From the NCBI GenBank assembly GCA_016713335.1, contig JADJPH010000102.1, positions 36,845 to 100,844 on the forward strand: 64,000 nt of DNA, given 5' to 3'. Below, piece by piece: positions 48,158 to 57,790 of this stretch (positions within the stretch are counted from its first letter, which is position 1; each line of letters starts with the position of its first letter). The translations under genes and the position numbers were made by a program. The DNA is from Candidatus Fredericiella danica. GTDB taxonomy: Bacteria; Chloroflexota; Anaerolineae; Caldilineales; Caldilineaceae. The notes beneath the pieces are model-generated. The model saw only the letters and a program-made list of their open reading frames with translations, was not told where the DNA came from and searched no databases.

Positions 48158-49057
48158 ATGAAAAGAGTACTGAAGTGGATCGCAATCATTGTCGGAGCGC
48201 TGCTGCTCCTGATTCTGCTCGGCATCGGCGGCCTGGTTGTCAACGCGCAGATGCGCCTCGGCAAAACCTATGCGGTGACGCCTCCAGCGGTGACCATCCC
48301 GACGGCGCCCGACGCCCTCGCCGAAGGCCAACGGCTCGCTACGATTCATTGCACCGGCTGTCACGGTGAGAATCTTGCCGGCGCGCCGGTCTTTGATGAC
48401 CCTGCGCTGGGTCATATTGACGCATCCAACCTAACGCCCGGCAACGGCGGCGTCGGCGGCCGCTACACAGACGGCGATTGGGTGCGCGCCATCCGGCACG
48501 GCATCGATGCCAACGGCAAAGGGCTGCTGATCATGCCGTCCGCCGAATACAATGCCATGAACGACGCCGACCTTGGCAACCTGATCGCCTATCTGAAAAC
48601 GCTGCCGCCGGTGGATACACCGCCTCACCAACGCACGCTCACACCGCTGGTGCACGTCTTGTTTGCGGCCGGGGCAATGGGAAACTCGCTCACCGCGGAG
48701 ATCATCGACCACACCGCAGCGCGGCCAAACTCCCCGGCGCCAGGGGCAAACGTGGAATATGGCCACTATCTTGCCACGATCGGCGGCTGCCATAGCTGCC
48801 ATGGCAAGGATCTCGCCGGCGGCCCGAATGCGGACCCCGGCGGCCCACCGGGGCCAAACCTCACGGCTGGGGGTGAGCTTGGTGGGTGGAGCGAAGCCGG
48901 CTTCATACAGGCGATGCGCACCGGTGTGACCCCGAGTGGACGGGCCATTGGTGAATGGATGCCCTGGAAACAAATGGGCCAGATGAACGACATGGAACTC
49001 AAGGCGCTCTGGAGCTACCTTCAGGCGCAGCCAAAACTCACATCCGCAGCTCAGTGA
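48158..49057 (+). CDS. Membrane-anchored diheme cytochrome c
   Basis: 299 aa. N-terminal anchor (IAIIVGALLLLILLGIGGLVV). Two class I cytochrome c domains, each with one c-heme site: CTGCH at residues 65-69 and CHSCH at 211-215. Likely axial Met residues are in LLIMPSAEY and GEWMPWKQM. The motif G..LYLKTLPPV-like end of the first domain (NLIAYLKTLPPVDTPP) resembles cytochromes that donate electrons to quinoprotein dehydrogenases or terminal oxidases. It would sit on the outer face of the membrane. The ATG is preceded by AGAGGAG. Intact. Confidence 0.92.
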   Translation: MKRVLKWIAIIVGALLLLILLGIGGLVVNAQMRLGKTYAVTPPAVTIPTAPDALAEGQRLATIHCTGCHGENLAGAPVFDDPALGHIDASNLTPGNGGVGGRYTDGDWVRAIRHGIDANGKGLLIMPSAEYNAMNDADLGNLIAYLKTLPPVDTPPHQRTLTPLVHVLFAAGAMGNSLTAEIIDHTAARPNSPAPGANVEYGHYLATIGGCHSCHGKDLAGGPNADPGGPPGPNLTAGGELGGWSEAGFIQAMRTGVTPSGRAIGEWMPWKQMGQMNDMELKALWSYLQAQPKLTSAAQ

Positions 49058-49597
49058 ACAGATGGAGAAATACGATTCATTCGCACCGAGCGAACTGGAA
49101 TAGCTAAGCGCAGGCTTGACTGCCTGGATGGAGGCGCCGCAGAGTGCGGCGCCTCCATCCAGGCACTGCGCTTCACGCAGTCTTCTGGGGACAAAATGTC
49201 CCGGTTCACCCCCTTCACATACGAGAGTTTCTCCGCCACCTTGCCGTCGCGCAGGGTCAGGGAGATCGCAGCCACGGATGTGGCCTGCACTGCCGGCGCC
49301 ATCGTCCCACCGATAGGTCCAACGGACTGTGCCACGGTCGCCGCAGGCGAAGACCTCTTCCCAATCAAACGCAGCGTGGCCGGGACCCCCGAAGATGCCC
49401 TCCCACACGCTACGTACAGCAGCCTGTCCCACCAGCCGGTTTCCGTCCGGCGGCGGGTACGTGTTCTCAAAAACACAATCTGCCGTCATCAGCGCCATGA
49501 TCGCGTCGACATCCCCCGCCGCAAACGCGGCATTGAATGCGTTGATCACCCGCAACGTAGCCTCCGTCTGATCAGCGCTCAATCCATCCCCTCTCAT
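49051..49597 (-). CDS. SnoaL/NTF2-like protein
   Basis: ATG 49597 with GAGGTGAAAG upstream. Residues 1-100 are a SnoaL-like (NTF2 fold) start: VINAFNAAFAAGDVDAIMAL, MTADCVFENTYPPPDG, VRSVWEGIFGG and FACGDRGTVRWTYRW. A frame change near 49270 is needed to reach TLRDGKVAEKLSYVKG, the usual last strand. The rest of that frame to 49051 runs through a perfect 21-bp palindrome and may be non-coding; the true end may lie near 49195. The fold serves isomerases, hydratases and many proteins without a known role. It converges with the cytochrome gene. Confidence 0.75.
49121..49165. terminator. 21-bp perfect palindrome between convergent genes
   Basis: TGCCTGGATGGAGGCGCCGCA and its exact complement are separated by only GAG. 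It sits between the 3' ends of the cytochrome c and SnoaL genes, where a bidirectional terminator is expected, but there is no T tract on either side. It could also be a mobile palindromic element. Confidence 0.6.
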
Positions 49598-49609
49598 CTT
49601 TCACCTCGC

Positions 49610-50040
49610 CTCCAATCATCAGATCCTCCCGCAGGGGAATGGGAGGAAACTCTCGCGCCAAGCCGCCAAGAGCGCAAAGATAACACAAAAGCGATTCTCC
49701 CGCAGGGACGCAGCGACGCTGGGAAATGCGAAAAGGAAGAAACTCCCGCCAAGCCGCAAAGACGCCAAGGAGAACAGGAGGAAATCTCTCGCTGGGACGC
49801 TGGGAGGAAAATAATTGACCACAAAGAGCACAGAGAACACAAAGAAAGAAGCGGTAGGCTCGCATTTTCTTTGTGTTCTTTGCGTTCTTTGTGGTGATTT
49901 TCCTCCTCCCCCTCGCACTTCCCCAGGTCCCTGCGGGAGGCCTGCTTCTTCTCCCCTGCGTCTCGGCGTCCCTGCGGGAGATCCGCTTTTCTCTTTCCTT
50001 TGCGTCTCTGCGCCTTTGCGTTATGCTTTTCTCTGTTGAT
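49610..50040. repeat. Intergenic repeat block with a 30-bp inverted repeat of ACACAAAG units
   Basis: The 478-nt gap before the GNAT gene has no gene. It holds several TCCCGCAGGGACGC and GCCGCCAAGAGCGCAAAG units in both orientations. At 49818-49847 and 49866-49895 ACCACAAAGAGCACAGAGAA(..) and its near complement (..TTCTTTGCGTTCTTTGTGGT) form a ~30-bp imperfect stem with an 18-nt loop. Confidence 0.88.
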
Positions 50041-50075
50041 TATTGACGATTCGACTTTCCTCAGGAATCCATCCT

Positions 50076-51023
50076 ATGCCAATCACGACCATCGCCCCCA
50101 CGCTCACCTCCCGTCCCATGCGCGACGACGCCGACTACTGGCGCATGCGCCAGCTCTTGCTCGACACGCTTGCCATCACACCGATCGGCTTCAACTGGGA
50201 CATGCGCCGCCTCGACGGCCAGCGCTTCTACAACGCCGATCTCGAGGCCAGCCGCATTCTCAGCCGGCCGGTGCAACTCTGGGAAACAGCATCCGGCGAA
50301 CTCGTGGCCTACGCGCTGCCCGAAGGCGGCGGCGACGATGTCCACCTCCAGGTGCACCCGGATTATCGCTATATTGAAGAAGAAATGTTCGATTGGGCGG
50401 AGCAACACCTGGGCGGTCCGGCCGATGACGGCGCAGGCAGGCAGTTGCAGAGCTACGTCTACACCTACGACGCCCAGCGGCAGCAGATGCTGGCCCGGCG
50501 TGGTTATGAGCAGATGAGCTACGGCGGCATGATCCGCCATCTGCGCCTTGGCGCCCAGCCACTGGCCGCGCCGGAAATTGCGGCGGGGTACACCCTCCGC
50601 ACAACGGACGCCAGTGACATGGCCGACTGCCAGCGGCTTGCCGATCTGCTCAACGCTGCTTTTGGCCGTGACTTTCACAATGCGCTGGAATACCACAACT
50701 TCACACAGTTAGCGCCCTGCTTCCGGCAGGATCTGGACCTGGTCGCCGTAGCGCCGGACGGGAGTTTCGCCGCGTACATCGGCGTACCCTATGATGAAGC
50801 CAACCGCTGGGGGATCTTCGAACCGGTCTGCACGCACCCCGATCACCAGCGCAAGGGGCTGGCGCGGACGCTGATGCAGGAAGGCTTGTTGCGACTCCGC
50901 GCCCTGGGCGCGGTGGATGCAACGGTCGACACCGGCGACATGGTCGCGGCCAACGCCTTCTACACCGCCATGGGCTTCACCGAGGCGTACAAGGGGTACT
51001 CCTGGTGCAAGCGGCTCGCATAA
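50076..51023 (+). CDS. GNAT family N-acetyltransferase (tandem GNAT)
   Basis: 315 aa from ATG 50076, with AGGA upstream. The C-terminal half has the acetyl-CoA motif HPDHQRKGLARTLMQEGLLR after WGIFEPVCT and ends with NAFYTAMGFTEAYKGYSW, a full GNAT domain. The N-terminal half (GFNWDMRRLDGQRFY ... VQLWETASGELVAYAL ... QQMLARRGYEQMSYGG) is a degenerate second GNAT fold lacking a clear pyrophosphate loop. Tandem GNATs acetylate small amines such as aminoglycosides or mycothiol precursors, but no substrate can be named. Intact and alone. Confidence 0.85.
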   Translation: MPITTIAPTLTSRPMRDDADYWRMRQLLLDTLAITPIGFNWDMRRLDGQRFYNADLEASRILSRPVQLWETASGELVAYALPEGGGDDVHLQVHPDYRYIEEEMFDWAEQHLGGPADDGAGRQLQSYVYTYDAQRQQMLARRGYEQMSYGGMIRHLRLGAQPLAAPEIAAGYTLRTTDASDMADCQRLADLLNAAFGRDFHNALEYHNFTQLAPCFRQDLDLVAVAPDGSFAAYIGVPYDEANRWGIFEPVCTHPDHQRKGLARTLMQEGLLRLRALGAVDATVDTGDMVAANAFYTAMGFTEAYKGYSWCKRLA

Positions 51024-51050
51024 CCCAATTCCCCGCTACGCGATTCAGCA

Positions 51051-51098
51051 GGTAGCCTTGCGCAGGGGCGAATCGTCCCTGCGCAACCGAGGTAGCCT
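51051..51098. repeat. REP-like hairpin flanked by 8-bp direct repeats
   Basis: CCCTGCGCAA at 51077-51086 pairs with TTGCGCAGGG at 51058-51067. The hairpin is flanked by GGTAGCCT at 51051-51058 and at 51091-51098. The arrangement resembles a small palindromic element with a target duplication. It also lies where the GNAT transcript should end. Confidence 0.6.
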
Positions 51099-51539
51099 GA
51101 CCAACCACGCCCGTGAACTGCCCGAAAGATCGTCCGCTCCCCGCTCATCCGTAGGTTTCCCAAAATCCAGCTACGACAAATGTCTTAATTCACCTAGACA
51201 ATAAGACGCAAAGTACCGCAATTCCGTTACGACTATTGACTGACAAACTCTCCCTGCAGCACATCTATACTAGATGATAGCTGTTTTTTCGCCGCCTTGC
51301 CCCGGCAAACGACGAAAGCAACAAACCCGATTGCAGGTCTTTTCAATAAGGCGAATCTTGTATCTCTGTTTGGAATGAAAAGTGAATACAGGCCTCATCA
51401 CAGTCTGCTTCGGCGATGCATACCGTGTTGGCGCCAGATGTCGACCTTCCGAACGGCGCGGGATGCCGGCGCGACACCCTGATCGAGTGCACTTGGCTGC
51501 TCCGTAAAATCACCATTGAAGCCATTTTGGGGGCTACAA
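51099..51539. other. Upstream region of the giant surface-protein gene
   Basis: About 440 nt without a recognisable gene. It is lower in GC around 51170-51290 than the flanks, and the promoter is probably there. GGGGG lies just before the start codon at 51540. I looked for a c-di-GMP riboswitch and found no match to the conserved core. Confidence 0.4.
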
Positions 51540-54500
51540 ATGAATACTCACATCACAGCAACAGCGACCACAGCACCTCGTTCGGTTAATGCTTCGCACA
51601 CCGCAGGCTCGGCGCTTCCATCCAGCACGGCAATCGACGCCAGACCGCGTGTACGCGATCATGGCCATTTACATGTTTTATGTTCTACCCTATTGCTGGC
51701 TGCGGTATTTACGGTGTTATGGATAGCGTGGCCGCAGAGCGCCTCCACTGCGCATGCGGCCGACTGCTACACCGTCGTTGTCACATCCACCGTGGACGCC
51801 GGCGCCGGCTCGCTGCGCCAGGCGCTCACCGATGTCTGTGCAGGGGGTACAGTCACCTTTGACCCTGCGCTCACCGCCAGCGGCCCCGCCACTGTCACCG
51901 TCACCAGTGGCTGGCTGTACGTCAACAAAAACATGACCATCACCGGCCCTGGCGCCGACCTTGTCCGCATCAGCGGCAACAATGCCTCCACGGTCTTTGC
52001 CATCGCCTACGCTGCAAACGCAACAATTTCGGGCTTGACGATCCGAGACGGTCGCTACAGCTCAGGTGGGAATGGCGGCGGTGGCGTCATGAATATCGGC
52101 ACCCTCACGCTGTTGAATTCGGTCGTGGTGAGCAACACCGCAACCGGTTTCCCGGGGGGTGGTATATTCAATAGCCGCACCCTGATCATCTCGAACACCA
52201 GCGTGCTCAGCAATACCTCAACGGGTGACGGTGGCGGAGTTTTCAATAGCGTCGGCGTTGGCACTTCCACCCTCACCCTGATCAACAGCACCGTTTCCGG
52301 CAATGTCGCGGGCGGAGGTGGCGGCGGCATCGGCACGAATAACAATGTTGCCACGATTCTCAAAAACACGGTCGTCAAAAACAACCGCGCAGGCGCCAAT
52401 GGCGGTGGCATCTACAACTATGCTGCTGCATTGACGATTGAAAACAGTTCGATCGCTGAAAACACTGCTTCTGGCTATGCAGGCGGCGTACTCAGCTACC
52501 TCAGCAACGCCTCACTCACGCTCATAAATAGCACGATTATCAGCAACACGGGTTCACAATATGGTATTGGCGGTCTTTATTTCCTTGGCACACTCACTTT
52601 CGCCAACTCCATCATTGCGAACAGCATTGGCGGCGCGGATTGCACCAAAGGCGGGACAATTGCGGGAAACACCAACAACCTTGTCAAGGATGGCACTTGT
52701 AGTCCCGCTTTCTCCGGCGACCCGCTCCTCGCCCCCCTCGGCGACTACGGCGGCCCGACCTGGACTGCCCCGCTCCTCCCCGGCTCCAAGGCCCTCAACG
52801 CCGGCGACGCCGCTGCCTGTCTCGCCACCGACCAACGTGGCGTCACTCGTCCCCAGGGCAGCGCCTGTGACCTCGGCGCCTTTGAGTCCCAGGGCTTCAC
52901 CCTTGCCAAAGCCGGCGGCGACAATCAGACCACCTTCGTGAGCCAGCCCTTTGCCGAGCCACTCACCGCCACGGTGAGCGCAGCCTCCTGGCAGGGCAAG
53001 GCCGAACCGGTCGACGGCGGCCAACTCACCTTTGCCGGTCCCGTCGCCGGCGCCGGCGTCACCCCCATTACCACCACTGCCACCATCGCAGCCGGCGCCG
53101 CCAGTGCGGGCATCACCGCCAACGGAACAGCCGGTGCGTACGCCGCCCATGTCACCGCACCAGGCGCGACTGCACCGCTTACCTATAGTCTTCAGAATCT
53201 TCTCGACTGTAGCAATGGCCCGATCCATGTAAATCAGGCCGCTACCGGCGCCAACGCCGGTGACTCATGGGCCGATGCTTTCACCAACCTCCAGAGCGCA
53301 CTTACCGTAGCGAAAGCAAACACCAGTGCGTGCGAGATCTGGGTGGCGACCGGCGTCTACACACCCGGCGTCGTCACCTCCGATGCGTTCACCGTGACCG
53401 CAGGCGTCTCGCTATACGGCGGCTTTGCGGCCACCGAAACCCTGCGCACCCAACGCAACCCCGCCGCCAACCTGACGGTGCTCTCGGGTGACATCGACAA
53501 CAACGACATCAAGACCCCCACCGGCATCGTCACCAGCACGGCCAACATCTCCGGGACCAATACCCAACATGTATTGTGGTTGGATGGAACGGCCAATGCC
53601 ATCACCGATGCAACTGTGCTTGACGGTTTTACGGTGACCGCGGGCAATGCCACCGTGGGCAAGAATCATGGCGGTGGGCTGTACTGCAACGCCGACGCCG
53701 GCGCCCATGTTTGTAGCCCGACCATCTCAAACATGGTCTTTCGCGGAAACAGAGCGGCATTCTATGGCGGCGCCATCTATAATCGCGCTTGGGAAGGCGA
53801 GAGTAGCCCAGTCATAACGAACGTGACGTTCAGCGGCAACACGGCCGCAGGCGGCGGGGCGCTCTGCAACGATGGCTCGCATAGTGGCGCCAGCCATCCA
53901 GTGCTGACGAACGTCGTGTTTGACGGCAACAGTGCCGATCAGGGGGGCGCCAACCTGAACTATGGGTATATTGGGGCGACCCGCCCAACCTTCATCAACG
54001 TGAGCTTCAGCGGCAACACCGCAGGTTACGGTGGGGCAGTGTACAACTACGGCATCGGTGGCGTGAGCAGCCCAACGTTTACTAACGTCGTCTTCAGCGG
54101 CAACACGGCCACCACCTGGGGCGGGGCGATCTTAAACGATGGTCGTGGCAGTCTCGCCCAGTCGGAACTGATGAATGTATCATTGAGCGGCAACAGCGCC
54201 AGCTACGGTGGCGCCATTTTTAACCACAATGATACTGCGTCCGGGTGGAGCGGTGCGGTGTTGACCAATACGATTTTCTGGGGCAATACTGCGACGGGCG
54301 GATCACAAATCTACAATGAAAACAACCTAACCGGGGCAACCATCAACTACAGCATCGTGCAGGGCGGCAACAGCGGCATCGCTGGCGCCACCGGGCTCAC
54401 CGCGTTTAGCAGTGGCACCGGCAATCTCAACGCCGACCCGCTGTTCGTGAACGCCGCAAACGGTGACCTCAACATCCCCTGGGGCAGCCCCGCCATCAAC

Positions 54501-55028
54501 ACAGGCACGAACACCGACGCCCCAGGCACTGATTTCCGCAGTCTCGCTCGACCGGCACTCGTCACAACCGACATAGGCGCGTATGAATACCAGGTAATTC
54601 ATGTCAATCAGGCGGCTACCGGCGCCAACACCGGAGTTTCCTGGGCCGATGCCTTCACCGATCTGCAAAGTGGACTGGCCGCAGCACGGACGGCGGCACC
54701 TGCCGAGATCTGGGTGGCGAAGGGTGTATATCTGCCTGGCGTTACCGTAAACAACGCCTTCTCTGTGACGGCGGGCGTCTCCCTGTATGGCGGCTTTGCG
54801 GCCACCGAGACGCTGCGGACGCAGCGCAACTGGGCGGCAAACGTTACCGTGCTCTCCGGCGACGTTGACAATAACGATGTCAAGGATGCCCATGGCGTGG
54901 TTGCCAATTACACGAATCACGTGGGCAACAATGCCTATCATGTACTGTGGCTGAATGGCGTGTCGAATGACATTACAAATGCAACGGTCATCGATGGCTT
55001 CACGGTGACGGCTGGTAAGGCGGCTTAG
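51540..55028 (+). CDS. Giant modular surface protein, part 1: signal peptide, beta-helix module A1, beta-helix modules B1-B2
   Basis: ATG 51540 opens 1162 codons before the first break. A long polar n-region (~45 aa) precedes a hydrophobic segment (STLLLAAVFTVLWIAW) and a signal-peptidase-like AHAAD. Module A1 (~51760-52670) begins VDAGAGSLRQALTDVCAGG and is a right-handed beta-helix with short GGG(I/V)(F/Y)N turns (pmp/choice-of-anchor Q type). It ends in LGAFESQG and a beta domain TATVSAASWQGKAEPVDGGQ. Modules B1 (~53210) and B2 (~54595) both start IHVNQAATGAN. The protein resembles large Chloroflexi/Planctomycete adhesins. The frame breaks at 55028, but matching sequence resumes in other frames. 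Confidence 0.85.
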   Translation: MNTHITATATTAPRSVNASHTAGSALPSSTAIDARPRVRDHGHLHVLCSTLLLAAVFTVLWIAWPQSASTAHAADCYTVVVTSTVDAGAGSLRQALTDVCAGGTVTFDPALTASGPATVTVTSGWLYVNKNMTITGPGADLVRISGNNASTVFAIAYAANATISGLTIRDGRYSSGGNGGGGVMNIGTLTLLNSVVVSNTATGFPGGGIFNSRTLIISNTSVLSNTSTGDGGGVFNSVGVGTSTLTLINSTVSGNVAGGGGGGIGTNNNVATILKNTVVKNNRAGANGGGIYNYAAALTIENSSIAENTASGYAGGVLSYLSNASLTLINSTIISNTGSQYGIGGLYFLGTLTFANSIIANSIGGADCTKGGTIAGNTNNLVKDGTCSPAFSGDPLLAPLGDYGGPTWTAPLLPGSKALNAGDAAACLATDQRGVTRPQGSACDLGAFESQGFTLAKAGGDNQTTFVSQPFAEPLTATVSAASWQGKAEPVDGGQLTFAGPVAGAGVTPITTTATIAAGAASAGITANGTAGAYAAHVTAPGATAPLTYSLQNLLDCSNGPIHVNQAATGANAGDSWADAFTNLQSALTVAKANTSACEIWVATGVYTPGVVTSDAFTVTAGVSLYGGFAATETLRTQRNPAANLTVLSGDIDNNDIKTPTGIVTSTANISGTNTQHVLWLDGTANAITDATVLDGFTVTAGNATVGKNHGGGLYCNADAGAHVCSPTISNMVFRGNRAAFYGGAIYNRAWEGESSPVITNVTFSGNTAAGGGALCNDGSHSGASHPVLTNVVFDGNSADQGGANLNYGYIGATRPTFINVSFSGNTAGYGGAVYNYGIGGVSSPTFTNVVFSGNTATTWGGAILNDGRGSLAQSELMNVSLSGNSASYGGAIFNHNDTASGWSGAVLTNTIFWGNTATGGSQIYNENNLTGATINYSIVQGGNSGIAGATGLTAFSSGTGNLNADPLFVNAANGDLNIPWGSPAINTGTNTDAPGTDFRSLARPALVTTDIGAYEYQVIHVNQAATGANTGVSWADAFTDLQSGLAAARTAAPAEIWVAKGVYLPGVTVNNAFSVTAGVSLYGGFAATETLRTQRNWAANVTVLSGDVDNNDVKDAHGVVANYTNHVGNNAYHVLWLNGVSNDITNATVIDGFTVTAGKAA
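52676..53135 (+). repeat. Anchor module copy 1 (near-identical DNA repeat)
   Basis: Encodes NLVKDGTCSPAFSGDP, LLAPLGDYGGPTWTAPLLPG, SACDLGAFESQGFTLAKAGG and SAASWQGKAEPVDGGQLTFA. DNA is strongly similar to copies at 57343-57790 and 59333-59790, with mostly silent differences. Confidence 0.9.
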
Positions 55029-56839
55029 GACCGACGGCGTTGGAGTGCGCCCGACAACTAAGGCGCTGGGATCTACGGCGGTATGGGTAGTGGGCAACGT
55101 ATGTAGCCCCACCATCAACAATGTAACCTTCAGCGGCAATTGGGCATTCGCAGGTGGGGGCACTGTACAACAATGGCAACCAGTGGCGGCGGGTGAGCAG
55201 TCCAGTGTTGACCAACGTCCTCTTCAGCGGCAATTACGCCTATTATATAGGCGGCGCCATCGATAACGAGGGCGTCCGGCACAAGTAGTCCAGCGTTGAC
55301 CAATGTCATCTTCATGGCAATCGCTGCTACGCGACTGCGGGCGGAGCAATGTTCAACTCAGGTGCAAGCGGCGGCGCAAGCAGTCCAACGTTGACCAATG
55401 TCATCTTTAGCCGCAATTACTGTTGGACAGGTGCCGCGATCGCCAACGCCGCCGCCAACGGCACCGCCAATCCGACTTTGACGAACGTCACCTTCAGCCA
55501 GAATTGGGCTGACGACAGAGGTGGTGCGATCCTCAACTCTGGAATTAACGGCGTGATCACCTCAACCTTGAAGAACGTGATCCTGTGGGGCAATACCGCT
55601 GCGCGCATCGGCCCACAAATCTACAACGAACAGGGTCTGTCCGTGATCGACTACAGCATCGTGCAGGGCGGCGACAGCGGCATCGCCGGCAACAACGGAC
55701 TCACTGCCTTTAGCGATGGCACAGGCAACCTCAACGCCGATCCGTTGTTTGTGAATCCGGCAAGTGATAACCTGAACCTCCAATGGGGCAGCCCCGCCAT
55801 CAACACAGGCACAACCACCGGCGCACCATCAACCGATATCCGCGGCACGCCGCGGCCGGTGCAGGTCATCACCGACATGGGCGCCTACGAATTCAGTGAG
55901 CCAAAGTTGGGTCTCGCCAAACAGGTGACGCCGACCACAGGTGCCCTCTATGGCGGTGTAGTCACCTATACGCTGATCCTGAGCAACACAGGGACAATTT
56001 CCGACACAACACTGCTGACCGACACGCTGCCCGCCCAGGCAACGGCTGTGAACAACGAGGTGCGCTGGCACGGGACCATCACCGACTCCACGACCCTGAC
56101 CTTCACCTTCACGGCTTCCTACACCTGGGACCGCGGCGCGCAGATTACCAACACGGCGCTCTTCAGCGGTTCCATGCAAGCAGGGAGCGCAGCGGCAACC
56201 TTCACCCAGAGCGTGACCCCGGCAAGCACGGCCGTGGCGGTCACGGCCGCACCGAATCCAACGGTCGTCCAGAACGCCGTCACCTTCACCGCCACCGTCA
56301 GCCCTGTTGGGTCAGGCGGCGGTGTGCCGACCGGTTATGTCACCTTCACCGTCGGCGCCAATGTCTTCACCGCCACCCTCGACGCCAATGGGGTTGCGAC
56401 CACGCAACGCACCGACGTCGTCGTGGGCAACCATGCCGTCAGCGCCACCTACGCCGGTGACAACAACTTCGCCACCTCCTCGAACACCGGCGCCAACCAG
56501 GTCGTCAACTGCACGTCTGCCTACGTAATCAACAACACCGCCGATGCCGGCGCCGGTTCGCTCCGCCAGGCGCTTACCGATGCCTGTGAAAGTGGTACAG
56601 TAACCTTTGACCCCGCCCTCACCGCTGGCGGCCCGGTCACGATCACGCTAACTGGTGGCTGGCTTTTCGTCGATAAGAGCATCACAGTTGCTGGGCCTGA
56701 TGCGGACCTCGTGAGGGTTAGTGGCAACGACGCATCTACAGTCTTTGCGGTCGGCTATGGCGTAAACTGCAACAATCTCAGGCTTGACGATCCGCGACGG
56801 GCGCTACAGTTCAAGGCGGGAATGGCGGCGGCGGCGTAA
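55029..56839 (+). CDS. Giant surface protein, part 2: end of B2, DUF11, Ig-like, start of module A2
   Basis: Between 55029 and 55348 the beta-helix continues across several frames (for example GAGIYGGMGSG, NNVTFSGNWAFAGG, TNVLFSGNYAYY), so this stretch is coding with indels. From 55349 to 56839 one frame stays open for 496 codons. It contains the end of B2 with TDMGAYEFSEP, then a DUF11-type domain (KQVTPTTGALYGGVVTYTLI, SNTGTISDTTLLTDTLPAQA), a Big_3_5-like Ig domain (APNPTVVQNAVTFTATVSPV, ATYAGDNNFA), and the start of beta-helix module A2 (AGAGSLRQALTDACESG). The part belongs to the same polypeptide as part 1. Confidence 0.8.
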
Positions 56840-57639
56840 TGAATATCGGCGCCCTCACCCTGGCGAACCCGATCGTGGTGAGCAACACTTCAAGTGGGTT
56901 CCAGGGGTGGCGGTGTTCAACAGTGGGACCAATGACGATCTCGAACACCAGGGTGCTTGAGCAATACCTCAACGGAGAATAGCGGCGGCATCCTCAACGG
57001 CGTCGGCAATGTGACCACGATTCTTAGGAACACAGTCGTAAAGAACAACCGAGCTACAGCACGCGGCGGTGGCATCTTCAATTACGCCGCACAACTCACA
57101 CTTGAGAATAGCACCGTGGTCGACAATGTAGCCGAGGCATACGCCGGTGGCATAGAAAGCTATGCGAGCAATTCCACACTCACGTTGAACAACTCTACTG
57201 TCACAAGCAATACCGCTCTTGATCCAGCCTATGACGCAGGGGGTGTCCTTAACGTCGGAACCCTGGCTTATAGCAACTGATTATTGGGAATAACGTCGGG
57301 GGCGGACTGCAACAACTGGAACCAGATACTAGTGAACACAAACAATCTTGTCAAGGATGGCCTTGCAGTCCCGCCTTCTCCGGCGATCCGCTCCTCGCGC
57401 CCCTCGGCGACTACGGCGGCCCCACCTGGACCGCCCCGCTCCTCCCCGGCTCCAAAGCCCTCAACGCCGGCGACGCCGCTGCCTGCCTAGCCACCGACCA
57501 GCGTGGCGTCACCCGCCCCCAGGGCAGCGCCTGCGACCTCGGCGCCTTTGAATCCCAGGGCTTCACCCTCACCAAAGCCGGCGGCGACAACCAGACGACG
57601 TTCGTCTCCCAATCCTTCGCCGAACCACTCACCGCCACG
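56840..57639 (+). CDS. Giant surface protein, part 3: module A2, frameshifted
   Basis: Compared with module A1 the same phrases follow in order in shifting frames: LTIRDGRYS, NGGGGVMNIGALTLANPIVV, ISNTRVLSNTSTENSGGILN, then an open stretch 56957-57280 (RNTVVKNNRATARGGGIFNY; NSTVVDNVAEAYAGGIESYA), VNTNNLVKDG and the anchor segment GDYGGPTWTAPLLPG at ~57400. At least four indels are needed. Whether this is real decay or sequencing error cannot be told, but no selective loss of conserved residues is seen. Confidence 0.7.
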
Positions 57640-57790
57640 GTGAGCGCAGCCTCCTGGCAGGGCAAGGCCGAACCGGTCGACGGCGGCCAACTCACCTTTG
57701 CCGGTCCCGTCGCCGGCGCCGGGGTCACCCCCATTACCACCACCGCCACCATCGCAGCCGGCGCCGCCAGTGCGGGCATGTCCGCCAACA
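57343..57790 (+). repeat. Anchor module copy 2
   Basis: Second copy of the ~450-nt segment. From about 57400 to 57725 it is almost identical at DNA level to copy 3 (59395-59710), closer than to copy 1, which suggests a recent duplication or gene conversion. Confidence 0.9.
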
